From Eutrema japonicum (Eukaryota; Streptophyta; Magnoliopsida; Brassicales; Brassicaceae): DNA of 64,000 bases. Location: assembly GCA_030161315.1 (NCBI GenBank), contig BSQW01000004.1, forward strand, positions 9,362,001-9,426,000. Direction: 5' to 3'. Below the pieces are notes generated by a model. It had not been told where the DNA came from. It did not search any database and saw only the letters and a program-made list of their open reading frames with translations. The translations under genes were made by a program, and so were the position numbers. Shown here one piece after another: positions 37,389 to 47,939 of this stretch (position 1 is its first letter; the number at the start of each line of letters is the position of its first letter).

Positions 37389-37951
37389 CGTAAAGGATGA
37401 ATCTGAAGTACCTTGCTACTCATAAAAAGTAACTCCTCTCCTTTCTCATTCTTCCAAGAAGTCACTTGACCTCCATACAAGTAAACCTGAGTTATTTAAC
37501 CCCAAATAAAAAAAAATTGAATCAAAATCTGCAGCAAGCAATCAAAATAACACATGATTTCATAAACTAATTTATATATCACTAACTTTATATATAAATT
37601 ATATCCAAAAACAAATGAGTGGATACCAAATTTCAACTGTACATAACAATCAAAATATCAAAACTCAAAACTCAGAATTTTTTTTAATAAAAATGTGCCT
37701 TACTTAAAAAAAAAAAAAAAATGGAGTCACAGATTTCGCAAACACTAACACGGATCCGATTCTTCAGTATGATGATAAGACAAGAAGAGTACCTCGAAAG
37801 ATCGGCCGCGACGGTCGCGGATGATGATCTTGTCGAGACCATTGATGCCCTTGGTCCGCTCAAAGAGACGATGCTCCGTGGCCATGGCGACTACTGCAAC
37901 CAGCAGAGCCCAGAAGATGATCAGATATCCGAGATTTTCCTTATTTCCCAT
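35606..37951 (-). CDS. Aldose 1-epimerase / glucose-6-phosphate 1-epimerase-like protein, tandem copy 2
   Basis: Same eight-exon layout as copy 1: 37951-37793, 37486-37412, 37101-37045, 36949-36789, 36584-36450, 36164-36062, 35977-35878 and 35766-35606, giving 316 residues. Six of the eight exon lengths are identical; exon 1 is two codons shorter and the last exon six codons shorter (no CSSGKA tail). Substitutions are spread over the protein (e.g. SHGFVRNRFWEI, HPYFSVSD retained, GHRGDLTLTPR), and exon 7 begins with Leu instead of Phe. Motifs GGIPVLFPQ and YGGQVTSWKNEKGEELL are intact, so it is probably functional. Introns have diverged by indels, and intron 2 holds an (AT)n run at about 37356-37385. 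The frame is open for 26 codons upstream of the chosen ATG. Confidence 0.88.
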
Positions 37952-38474
37952 CGTGAATCCTCGTCTCCTTAACTGTTCACTCACGAGGACGATAACTTTG
38001 TTAAAATTTTCTCTCTTTTTATAGGCCAAAGGGAAGGAACAAAAAAAAAGTCAACGACTGAACCTAAAAACAAGAAAGGTAACGTACAATTCCACTCATT
38101 TGATTTCGAAAAGACTTATTTTGTTGAACAAATTAAAATTCTTATTTAGTTGATCTTGACCTTATCGACGCCGATTTTGAATGGTTAGAAAGTCATATTT
38201 ATTCGCGCACATGGCGCCACAAGTTGTCTAGTAATAAATAATCCCAAAAAAAATCATATATTATATGATAATTTGATATTTTTTTTTTGGGTCATTTAGG
38301 TGTATATTAATGGTTGACTAAAAATTAGAAGTTGAATGGAAAATTAGGTGAGGAGAAAGAGAAACCCAAAAATATCCTTTGCTTTTTTAACAATCACAAA
38401 AATGCCATCCGGGGACACTATTCATTTATCCGGCCGCACTGTTCATTTGACGACCACTATTCATATCCAGAAAA

Positions 38475-38795
38475 CATATTGTTATCATCGTTAACATTGT
38501 CATGTTAATCTAGTTATCATTGTTAATATCGGTAACATTGTCATGTTAACCCAGTTATCATTGTTAACATTGTCATGTTACCCTAGTTATCATTGTTAAC
38601 TTCGTTAACATTATCATGTTAACTCAGTTATCATCGTTAATATTGTCATGTTAACTCAGTTAACATCGTTAACATATAATTACTAACGGTAACATTGTCA
38701 TGTTAACCCATGTTATCATGTTCATTTTTATGAAATTGTCATATTAAACCAGTTATCATATCATAGATTATTGTGTTAATTCAGTTATCATATGA
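38475..38795. repeat. Minisatellite of about 34-36 bp units (TTATCATTGTTAACATTGTC)
   Basis: Around eight degenerate units built from GTTATCATTGTTAACATTG plus TCATGTTAACCCA, drifting in length and sequence towards the right. Just before and after are short words CACTATTCAT / CACTGTTCAT (38417-38460, 38805-38815). Non-coding. Confidence 0.7.
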
Positions 38796-38815
38796 TAATC
38801 TGGCGACACTGTTCA

Positions 38816-39095
38816 TATCACCGGTGTCACCGGCGTCAGGTTCTTTTTCGCCGGCGTCGCCGTCCTTGCCTCCGTCGCCAGCGTCGGCTTCTTTTCTTTC
38901 TTCTTCTTCTTCTTCTTCTTCTTCTCACCGGCGTCGCCCCCATCAGAGTCTTTTCCGCCGCCGCCGCTGTCCTCGCCTCCGTCGTCGGCGTCCGCTTCTT
39001 CTTCTTTTTGTTTTTCTTCTTCTTCTTGTTTTTCTTCTTCTTCTTCTTTCTTCTTCTTCTTCTTTCTTTTTTCTTCTTCTTCTTCTGCAACGATG
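38816..39095. repeat. GC-rich CGCCGGCGTCGCC block running into (TTC)n simple sequence
   Basis: Alternating CCGGCGTC-type words (38820-38880, 38930-39000) and long TTC/TTTC runs (38895-38925, 39000-39085). Every long open frame here is low-complexity Arg/Lys, Ser/Pro or Phe/Leu and shows no protein-like signal. Together with the minisatellite it may be the core of one repetitive element. Confidence 0.6.
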
Positions 39096-39342
39096 GATGA
39101 GAAAGAAAAAAAGGTAATTAGTTGGAAAAGATGGGGTGAAAAAGACTTTTTTTGAGATGAACAGTAGAGGTAAAAAAGTAGACTTAATTTTGCTTTTATT
39201 TAATAGTATCTGTTGCAATTTCTCTTTTTTTTTCCACATCAGCACAACAATAATAGTGTATCCCATCATTATTAATTTAAAATTAATATATTTTTGTTGT
39301 GTATACTATTGGACGAAAAAAAAATATATATCATGAGCCGGT

Positions 39343-40263
39343 CAATGGTTTTTGCATTACAATGGATTTCTCAGATTTAGAAATCCTAATGAATCCATTG
39401 ATTTTAAAATCAGAGAAGTAGATTTCAAAATTAAATAATTGGATTTCAAAATCAAATAAATGGATTATTGTAAATCAACCAAATAGATTTACAAGAATTT
39501 TAATATTATAAGAAAATAAACAAAAAAATAAACCAAAAAATAAACCAAAAAAAAATTTCGTTCTTTTTGTTTCACTAATCATCTAGTATTCTCATCTAGT
39601 ATTCTCCTAAATTATAGAATATGTCTACATATTTGTTGCAATTATTGCTCTCAATTGATTGGCATGTTCTCTTTCTTGATATTGGGTTCCAAGAATTTCT
39701 TCATCATTGTTATTGACTTCTTCAAGATCTTCTTCTTCTTTATCAGAATTTGTTTATTCAGGAAAACTAGTTCGATAGTACTTTCGAATAAAGTTATGTA
39801 AACCAGCACATGCAAGTACGATTTTTGTCTGTGTCTTATATAGAAAAGGAGGAGCAGACTTAAAATTTAGGAATCAAGATTTGAAGATACCAAAGATTTT
39901 TTCAACAACGTTTCTCAATAAGGCATATGTCTTATAGGTGTCTTTCTACTTTTTTTAATTCTATATAGTAGTTTCATCTTGAAAAAAAAAACTTGTAATT
40001 CCAAATCCAACCAAATAACAAGGTTTCACTCGATATTTGCTCATTTGTATTTTACTCTTAAAAACACTTGTAAATCCATTCAAATCCAAATTAAAATCAA
40101 ATCTTTATGAAAATTCTTATTATTGAATAACATTTGATTTTAACATGGATTTTAAAATCATAAAACTAATAACATAAGATTTGAATATAGATTTCAAAAT
40201 TATAAACTGATAACACTTTATTTAGTTTGGATTTTCAAATCCATTAAAATGCAATAACCATTG
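39343..40263 (-). mobile_element. Decayed PIF/Harbinger-like element with transposase remnant
   Basis: Inverted ends are clear: CAATGGTTTTTGCATTACAA at the left, and, reverse-complemented, CAATGGTTATTGCATTTTAA at the right; both run on into TGGATTT. On the minus strand between about 39945 and 39770 a degraded transposase C-terminus is readable: ALLRNVVEKIFGIF, a stop, then KSAPPFLYKTQTKIVLACAG and LHNFIR. These are the hallmark DDE_Tnp_4 / Harbinger transposase words. No TSD was found. Non-functional. Confidence 0.65.
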
Positions 40264-40353
40264 ATTCCGCATTTCTGGTCTTTGCACCTTTTGGCTGTCT
40301 AAATCTACGTGTCCCGTAGTGAACGTAAGAAGTCGTTCACTGCTCTCCAAACA

Positions 40354-40423
40354 GGCCCATTTAAGGCCCATTAGTTTATAATGGGTAAAACGGTCTTTTC
40401 ACGCAGAAACCTCTACTAGGGTT
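40354..40423 (+). promoter_or_regulatory. Ribosomal-protein promoter elements (site II and telo-box-like)
   Basis: Two GGCCCA (site II, TGGGCC reversed) copies lie at 40354-40359 and 40365-40370, followed by a telo-box-like AGGGTT at 40418-40423. All sit 120-190 bp before the RPP3 ATG. This pairing is typical of plant ribosomal-protein and growth-related genes (TCP-type factors bind site II). A (CAT)n run at about 40448-40484 follows in the leader. Confidence 0.65.
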
Positions 40424-40445
40424 CTTTAGTTTCTCTTTGCTTCGT

Positions 40446-40484
<39 letters not shown>

Positions 40485-40542
40485 GTATATAACACATAAG
40501 CACTCTGCAAACTTTCCAGAAATCTAGAAAACAGAGAAGAAG

Positions 40543-41422
40543 ATGGGAGTATTCACGTTCGTGTGCAGAAATGGCGGCGGAGAGTGGACCGCGAAGCAAC
40601 ACGAGGGAGACCTTGAGGCATCTGCTTCTTCTACCTACGATCTCCAGCGCAAGCTCGTCCAGGTTGCTCTCTCCGCCGATTCCTCTGGCGGCGTTCAGTC
40701 TTCATTTTCTCTTGTCTCCCCTACCTCCGCCGTATGCCAGGTATCTCTTTGTTCCGATGGTTGATTTCTGGATCCCGATTACATTTCATTCTCTCTTTCA
40801 GTGTTCAAAGTCTAGTGTTCTTGACGATCGATTATCTTTGAAATTGGAATCACTGTTTGTGGGACTCGGAGCTTTCTATGTGCTAAATGTATAATCAAAT
40901 TTTGTTTAATTGAATCTTCAGATGAATGATTCATTCACGCTATTATCAATCATAGTGAGATGTTATTCTCGTATATCTACGATGACAATCTCTTACCATT
41001 GCAATAAATGTGATTCTGCGTCAATGTAGCTTGTTTTATAGCTAGAGCTTAACACTTAGACCTAAAGGTTTCAACTTTATGTTGTACCCTTACCATTGCC
41101 AGCGTTCTCTATTTTAGTAGAGGATGCCATTCCCGTTGGCTCTGAAGATATTACAAGTCAATGCTAGTGAAATAATTGCTGTTAGAATCTCGCCTTGCAC
41201 TTAAATCTCTTATGGATGTACTCTATGTTCATTGATTATCCAATTCATGTGGAGCAGGTGATTGTCGGTGGTGCTGTTGGTGGAGGACTTTCTGCTGGAG
41301 GAGCTGCCTCGGGTGGAGGTGGTGGTGGTGCGGGTGAAGCTGCAGCCGCCCCGAAGGAGGACGAGAAGAAGGAAGAAGAGGAAGAGGAAGAAGGAGACTT
41401 TGGGTTCGATCTATTCGGTTAA
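40543..41422 (+). CDS. RPP3A: 60S acidic ribosomal protein P3
   Basis: Two exons, 40543-40740 and 41258-41422, give 120 residues. The product has the N-terminal helical dimerisation part (MGVFTFVCRNGGGEWTAKQH, Leu-Gln-Arg-Lys repeat), then a Gly/Ala hinge, a Lys/Glu acidic run and the C-terminal GDFGFDLFG. The Phe-Asp-Leu-Phe-Gly end is the tag shared by stalk P-proteins that contact elongation factors. P3 is specific to plants and joins P0/P1/P2 on the large subunit. The single intron is GT-AG and the frame is intact. Promoter motifs agree with a ribosomal-protein gene. Confidence 0.94.
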
Positions 41423-42373
41423 GATGACAAATAGTATTTTGGAGGTTTTGCATTAGTTTTGAGCTCTTCCTTTGGTCTCTTCAATTTTCTTCTATTGCCA
41501 TGTGATATGGCTACGACGACTTTGCTTTCAATTCCATTTTCAAGAGTCTCTGATGTAATGACAATATTCTCTTTCGGTCATATTGTATACTTTGGCTCCT
41601 CTTGGTAGAATGAACAAATGCTGACTCAAAACAGAAAGTTGCACATGCGATGTAATTCTGTGTTACGTAAGAATATCATGGAATTTGAGGAATGAGAGCA
41701 AAATATATATAAATCATGGGATTGGTGGCAAATTCTCATAATTGCATTGAAAGAGGTTATTTGGCTTCAATAATACTGTCTAGAAAGTTTGTAATCGTCT
41801 TTGATGATGAATCCCACAAACCAGTTACAAATACGAGTACACTACTGACTGATACATTGATGAATATTTACGAACATGCCACACAATCATCACAACGGCT
41901 ATGATAAAATTCCAAAGTAAACAACATTCTTCACAATCATTTTGCTTCCTCTAAACCTTTCCAATGAATCTCCAGCTTTCATGAAAAGCAAATTGAATCG
42001 ACTAAATCTGAGTCAGCCACTGTCTTGAGTCAGAGGAGCCACAACTCATCGCCTCAGTTCTTGGCTTTCTGCAGAACAGATCAACAAAGCGACATTTCAA
42101 TGAAACAACAACCGAAATTCGTCATTCTTGATCCATATACCGATCATTTTAAGTCTATTCAGTCTTGTGCTTCCCCTGTTTCTCCCTATATAACCAGCTA
42201 CTCCACATGTATATATGCATATGTTAATTTTGAGTGATACATCGATCATTTTTAGCGTACAGAGTCTGTTTGATCGTGTACTTCGCACTGTTTCTCCCTA
42301 TATAATGCCGCATACGACATTAAGACAGCACCACTTTTTTTTCCTAAGACTGTGATTCTGCACCTATTCAAAC
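41423..42373. other. Convergent 3' spacer RPP3/APUM6
   Basis: Holds both 3' UTRs. The AT-rich sequence has short repeats (the CGATCATTTT and TGTTTCTCCCTATATAA words appear twice, near 42141-42195 and 42243-42304), suggesting a small duplication. The open frames at 41716-41904 and 42025-42288 look accidental. Nothing else seen. Confidence 0.5.
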
Positions 42374-45300
42374 TTAAATAAAGTTGAGGAAGTTAGTACC
42401 TTCACCAAAGGGCTGTTCCAAACGAGTAACAATATGTTTCCCATATGTGTATTTTTTCAAAGCAGAAGCGTGCATTCTGACTCGGTTGAACAATGTCGCA
42501 CGCTGATCAGCAGTACACGTCTCGAATATCTTCTGCACCACATAGTTTCCATACTGGTCCTTCATCATCATCTGTTAAAGGTGGCTTACAGTTAATATCC
42601 AATCAGTTAAGACAAAAATGTATCAGGTTTGGTCCATATCCTCACCAATAGACTATCGTAGCTCTCGTCGGGCCCTGCAATCTCTTTGATGATGAGGTCC
42701 CGCTCAATTCGACCACCATACTCCAGACACTTCTCTATAACATTTGATGCAAATTTATGTAGGCTAAGCTGCACGATGTGCCCTGATAGTTTCCTCACGA
42801 TTCTCTCTCTTTCTTCAGATGTCCCTTTCTCCAAGACATGCTGCCAAATAGCAACAAGCAACATTGGTTTGAAGTAGTGATTGGTTGAAACATGGACTGT
42901 GAAATTTCGGGTTTAATTCAAATTCAGTTGCAAAGGATTTGTTAGATTAGAAAAGTATGACAGACCTGCGTGACATAATTGCCATATTGGTCCTTGGAAA
43001 GGACGCATACTGATTCCAGTATTTCCTCGGTAATGAATCGACACTGATGCTCATTTGAGCAACGCTCCAGAAGCCTCTATGCAGAAGGGAAAAGAACACG
43101 TGAAGACGAGTTGTTCTTGAGTAACAATGAGAGAAACCAAAATTATGAGAAGGAAAAACCAGGCGTTTAAATCAAGTTCTTAGTACCTGTATGACACGGC
43201 AGCCATAAGGATGCATGGAGAGAGAGGAAACTTGACCACGGAATGCAGATAACATGAACCCAACTCTGTCTGCCGGGATATTCTCGATGCATTTCTGGAT
43301 CACATGGTTTCCGTTTTGGTCTCGAACACATCTCATGACCTGCCCGTCAAGTTCACGTGCTAAACGAACTCTCTGATCAGGTTCTATGACATCAATAGCC
43401 TACACCAGAACAAAGTTTCACCCATGAGTCAGTCGTTTTAACAAAGTCCAAGCCCTAACAAAATGTAGTGACTTTTGTACCTTTTGTATCACTCGGCAAC
43501 CGTACATCTGCAGACTAAGTGGTACTATCTGTCCCATGAGTTGATCCGCGAGTTCCTTTCTCTGTGATGAGTTTCCGTATTCGAAAAACTGAAACAGGCA
43601 TCGCAGATAATCAAGAAAATGGATAGAATCTGATGGAAAAGGCATTGTAAGACATAGGGTCAAGTATGAACAGACCTTCTGAATGACATAATTGCCAAAC
43701 ACATCTGTCATTAGTTTGCAAGCATGAGGAAGAACCTCCCTAAAGACAGCTGCTTTTTCTTCTGGATTGCAATTCTCAAGCTTTTGCTGAATGAATCTGC
43801 TTCCGTGTTGATCCGCACTGAAAGGAAACAAGAATTTACTCAAGTTTGTTATCATATGATTGAGAAGAAACCCAAAAACAAGACTCGTGAAAGAAAGATA
43901 AAAGCTTGCCTGAAATCAACAATGTGTCCTGTGATGTCGGATAGATCAAACCTCCTGCCTTTCCCAGATTTCAGCTCTTCAAGAAAATTGCACAACCTCG
44001 AGCCATTGGCACCTTCCAAACTCCCTTGTGGCTGCCATCCAGGATATGCTTCTACATAGGGAACAGAGTCCGGTGAATGACGAGTACCGAGCTGTGTAGG
44101 CAGATATTGCACCATAATGCCCATATTTGGCTGCATTCCATAATAATTAAGACCCATCATTCCCATTCTACCCATGTTAGAGTTACTCGGCCCCCTTATT
44201 TGCCGGACGAACTTCGGCTCATCTTTCTGAGACTCAAGAGCATTCTTATGGTTCCCCTTAGGAGCCATCGGGTCCATCTGCCCGAATGACTGTTGACTGT
44301 ACTGCATATACATAGGATCTGGAAAAGAAGGTTGCCCCGGTGGAACATAGTACTTCTCGGCATACTGCATTTCACCTCCATGGACTACACTTCCAGCACT
44401 TGGCCCAGATAATTGAGGAATAAAATCTGGACCGACAATAAGCGGAACAGAACCATGGGAAGGGTATCCAGGTACAAACTGTGGGATGATGTTAGTGTAT
44501 GGTCCATAGCCATATTGAGGACAGTAAACAGCAGGAGATTGCATGTTATAGACATGAGCTGGTGGAGTCACATAAGCCGTTTGGGTAGCAGCGTAAAGCT
44601 GAGGCGGCGTAAAGCCTGAAGACTGAAGCACAGGCTGACCATAATGAAACTGTCCGGTCCCTGTAACTGCATCGTTAACACCATGGGAACCCATTTTGTC
44701 GCCACCTTGAACCCATGTTACATTATTTTGTTGTTGATACATCTGCCTTTCTGGCTTTGCATACCTTGGTTCTCGAGGGTATTTAGCCATTCCGGATCCA
44801 GATATGCTAGTATTCTTCATCTTAGAGATGATAGCGGATTCATCGGGACTCTTCTCAATGCCAACAGAAGCTCTAGTCACTGAAGCAGCATTATCTTTAA
44901 CCACGACATCATCTGACATCTCCGCGAAGTTACCACTCTCATCGACTGTGTTCATATCACCATTCGAAGAGTTAGACCGACTATGTTGAGGGGTAGGACC
45001 AGAAGAACTATCATTCTGCGAGGAAAAGAGATTTATTGTACCTTATTATAGGGCTAGAAGTATCAAAAATCTTAAAACTTTACATGAAATTCTAAAACAA
45101 AAAATTGAAATTTCATCAGTAACAACCCGAATATTAATGAGAAGGGAAAGAAAGCGAAGCCGAACCTGCCTGCAATCTTCCAAACCTTGAGAACCAGGCG
45201 AAAGACTAATGTCCACTCCATTTGTCCTATCTGAAACACTATTAACAGGTAACTGTTGAGAGCTTTCATCCTCAGACACTTCCTTGTGAGTAGAAAGTGT

Positions 45301-45675
45301 ACCTTGAGACAAATGGATGGGAGAATTCATTTTATTCAATCCCCGGTTACTTCTAAATCTACCTACACGATTGTCTATGAACTGAAACTCAGTAGGGTAA
45401 AAAATAGGTGGAGAAGGTGAGCGGTTAAGGATGTGTTTAGACGAATAAGAAGGATGAGTGATCACAGGTTCCTCAAACCCGTGGTTTTGAAAGCTCGGTA
45501 GCTTCGAGTTATTATAACCCGAACTGCCCTGTCGTGACAATAGATTATCCACAGCTAGAAAAGATCCCTCCATGCTCGGCGGCGCACTTCCACTTCGATT
45601 AGGAACAGAAACCGGCCTAGAATTAGACCATCTTTCACTGTTTCCAGACATCCTAATAGGATTCTCAGTTGCCAT
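42374..45675 (-). CDS. APUM6: Pumilio (PUF) RNA-binding protein, APUM6 type
   Basis: Eight exons on the minus strand: 45675-45166, 45015-43910, 43817-43676, 43588-43481, 43399-43187, 43076-42966, 42840-42646 and 42571-42374, giving 860 residues. The long N-terminal half is Ser/Asn/Pro-rich and unstructured. The C-terminal Pumilio domain starts near RFDLSDITGHIVDFSADQHG and has eight PUF repeats, with recognition-helix words such as DQHGSRFIQQKLE, FGNYVIQK, YGCRVIQ, NGNHVIQKCIE, YGNYVTQ, ASNVIEKCLE and YGNYVVQKIFE. PUF proteins bind UGUA-containing 3' UTRs and repress or destabilise mRNAs in the cytoplasm. The exon 2 donor is GC (TTTCAG|GCAAGC), a GC-AG intron. The stop at 42374 assumes no further intron in the tail (FGEGTNFLNFI). 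Confidence 0.9.
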
Positions 45676-46340
45676 TGCTCCAAGGTTATTGCTTTTCTTA
45701 GTCTTCTTCTTCTTCTACAACAAGAACAAGAAGGGAGCTTTAACACAAATACCTGAAGAAAAAAAGAAAGCTCTCTTCAAATAAACTAATTCCCAATTAA
45801 ATCAAAAATTACCACAAAAGAAAAATGCTTTGTTTAAGATCTTTTCATAAAAAGAGCAAATGGCACATAGCCTCTAATCAGAATCTCTTATTTTCCCTAA
45901 GTTAAGTTAAAACATCCTTCCAGTGATCAAAAAAAGGAAAATGTCACAAGAAATTAAAACCAGCCGAAATCGAGTAGTAAAAGTATACAATTAAAAGTAG
46001 AGAACACAGAACAACCAAGAGCAAAACTTAAAAGACTATAACTTAATCTACATGACCATGTAAATGCTCCTCGCATGAGAAAACCCAAACGAGAGGCAGA
46101 GAGAGAGAGAGAGGAAGAAACAGAGTGTAAGTAGGACAAGAAAAAGAAGAAGAAAAATCTGGATATCTTATCCCAAAAACCCTAGAAATGAGCTTTTATC
46201 CTTTCGCGAGCAGAAGTAAACGGAAGAGAGAAGAGCTGAGAGATTGACTAACCAGAAGGCGATTATTGTGGAGGAAGCAAAAGATTCACTGTTAACAAAC
46301 CCTAGATTCTGCTGCTCTTAAGTCGTCAGAGAGACAAGGG
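45676..46340 (-). promoter_or_regulatory. APUM6 leader and proximal promoter, probable 5' UTR intron, telo-boxes
   Basis: On the minus strand a good acceptor (TTTTTTTCTTCAG|G) lies at about 45754 and a donor-like CTG|GTTAGT at about 46252, suggesting a 0.5 kb leader intron. AAACCCTA telo-boxes occur at 46177-46184 and 46299-46306. GA/CT-rich tracts (46096-46115) lie in the proposed intron. Inference only; transcript data would fix it. Confidence 0.45.
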
Positions 46341-47939
46341 GTATATTGGGGTCTAAAAATGACCATCTTTGGCTAAGTCAAGTGGGATTTTTAAATGTTT
46401 GGATTTTTTTCCGGTAATGGTAAAAAAACAAAAAAATTGCCAATTTCCACCATTACGATCATTTCTTTTCCGCGAAGTTTATGGAGTTTGACTTTTTTAG
46501 CATTATCGGTAAACCGAAAATATTCCTAGTTCTATATAAATAAATATTTTTTCAATTGTTTAAAAAAGTGTTTGTTCTAGAATTAATGTTAGTGTAACTA
46601 CAACTAAATTGATATTTATTTGCTTAAAGTACTGTTTAATTTTTTTTTTAACTGATATTTAACAAATCGTAGAAAGTATACATTAGCACTCACATTTTGC
46701 TGATTTCCTGTTGTCCAAAATCTGACAGAAAGCTTTCTAAAAAAAAATCAGACAGAAAAGTGGTGTCAACATAAACATGAGACGTGAGGGGTCAACTAAA
46801 TGTCTCATCTCCAGATTTTGGATTAGTTGTGATTGTGCCATTTTTTTTCTTGATTTATATTTTTTTGTATGATTAATAGTTATCGTATATAGTTTCTTAG
46901 TTTTGATCGGATGCAGAAAATCTAATGGGTTGCGATTCTCTCTATTGATTTTGTTTATTCGTGCTTACAATGAGCGAATCGTTTAATTGTGATAACGGTC
47001 AATACGACGGTTGTGAGAACCAATACGGTGGTTGTGGGGGGCGATAAGGTTTCTAACAGTGGTTGAGCCCGAGGCCAGGTGTGCCGTATATGCTCCCTTT
47101 ACCTGTAACTTATCAGATCCCATAGCTATCAACACGGCTTTCACGATATTCAACACGACTCTGTCATACGGTTACTCGTTACTCAGCGTTCGTCTCTCGT
47201 GTAATCAGATATTGGTATCAGAGCCTAACAACCTATGTTTGAGAGAATGAATCTTTGTTTATGACTGATTGTTTTGAATGTTCTAAAAACAATTTCTCAT
47301 CATATCAAATTCAAATCCTTTAGCAATCGAGAGTTCATTTATAGAGACGTTCATTACCATATTTCATTTTTTTTTTTTGATATGTCGTCTACACTGTCAC
47401 CATTCCAAAATTTAGATTTTATTAGTTTAGAACCAGTCCAATTGTCCTAATTTTTTGATACGAAAATTCTGTTAAAATTTTAAATTGGTTGACCTTTGTA
47501 AACTATATATTATGCGTTGATTGATTATTTAATCAAAAAAATGGTATACGAATCAAATAAATTAAGAAGCATTTATAACTCCTTTGGTTTTCAACCAACC
47601 TAAAACAAATAGCCACATAATAGCATTTCAACCAACGTAAAACAAATAGAAATATTTGTAACACTAACTCCTTTGGTTTTCTTTTCCATTACCACCATTT
47701 TGTATATCTTGGTCTTGCAAATTAGTGTTACACAGACCTCAAATATTTTCTAATCTCTTTTGACGTCATCTTACAAATCTCATCCCGACCCATGATTTGT
47801 TGGCACAATGAGACACTAACATTGTATCTAGGTGGCCGGCCAGTGGTAGATTCAGAAAACTATATGTTGGATTATCAAAGTTAAATTAGCCACTTATAAC
47901 AAAATAAATAGGGCCAGTGGTAGGATTCAGAAACCTATG
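46341..47939. other. Spacer with an LTR-retrotransposon scar and a short duplication
   Basis: 46341-46980 is AT-rich and featureless. 47000-47212 has the look of a retrotransposon LTR end and is followed directly by a primer-binding site (separate entry), with nothing recognisable after it. A word of about 29 bases starting GGCCAGTGGTAG (and ending in TATG) occurs at about 47834 and again at 47912, an 80-bp local duplication ending at the outer retroelement's target site. Confidence 0.5.
47213..47224 (+). other. Relic LTR-retrotransposon primer-binding site (tRNA-iMet)
   Basis: TGGTATCAGAGC is the standard plant PBS complementary to initiator Met-tRNA. It follows a stretch (about 47020-47212) ending CTCTCGTGTAATCAGATAT, like an LTR 3' end on the plus strand. 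No gag follows, so this is a truncated element. It is on the opposite strand to the large gypsy element nearby. Confidence 0.55.

Larger units (their letters stand above)
37952..40542. other. Spacer between epimerase copy 2 and RPP3, mostly repeats and transposon debris
   Basis: 37952-38180 is the promoter of copy 2, homologous to that of copy 1. The rest is a minisatellite, a GC-rich/TTC simple-sequence block and a decayed Harbinger element, listed separately. The RPP3 promoter starts at about 40270. The open frames at 38773-39269 are simple-sequence translations. Confidence 0.6.

Noticed and set aside
38773..39269. Long Arg/Lys, Phe/Leu and Ser/Pro frames on both strands
   Set aside because: Simple-sequence TTC and CGCCGGCG tracts yield open frames in any phase; no domain or splice context.
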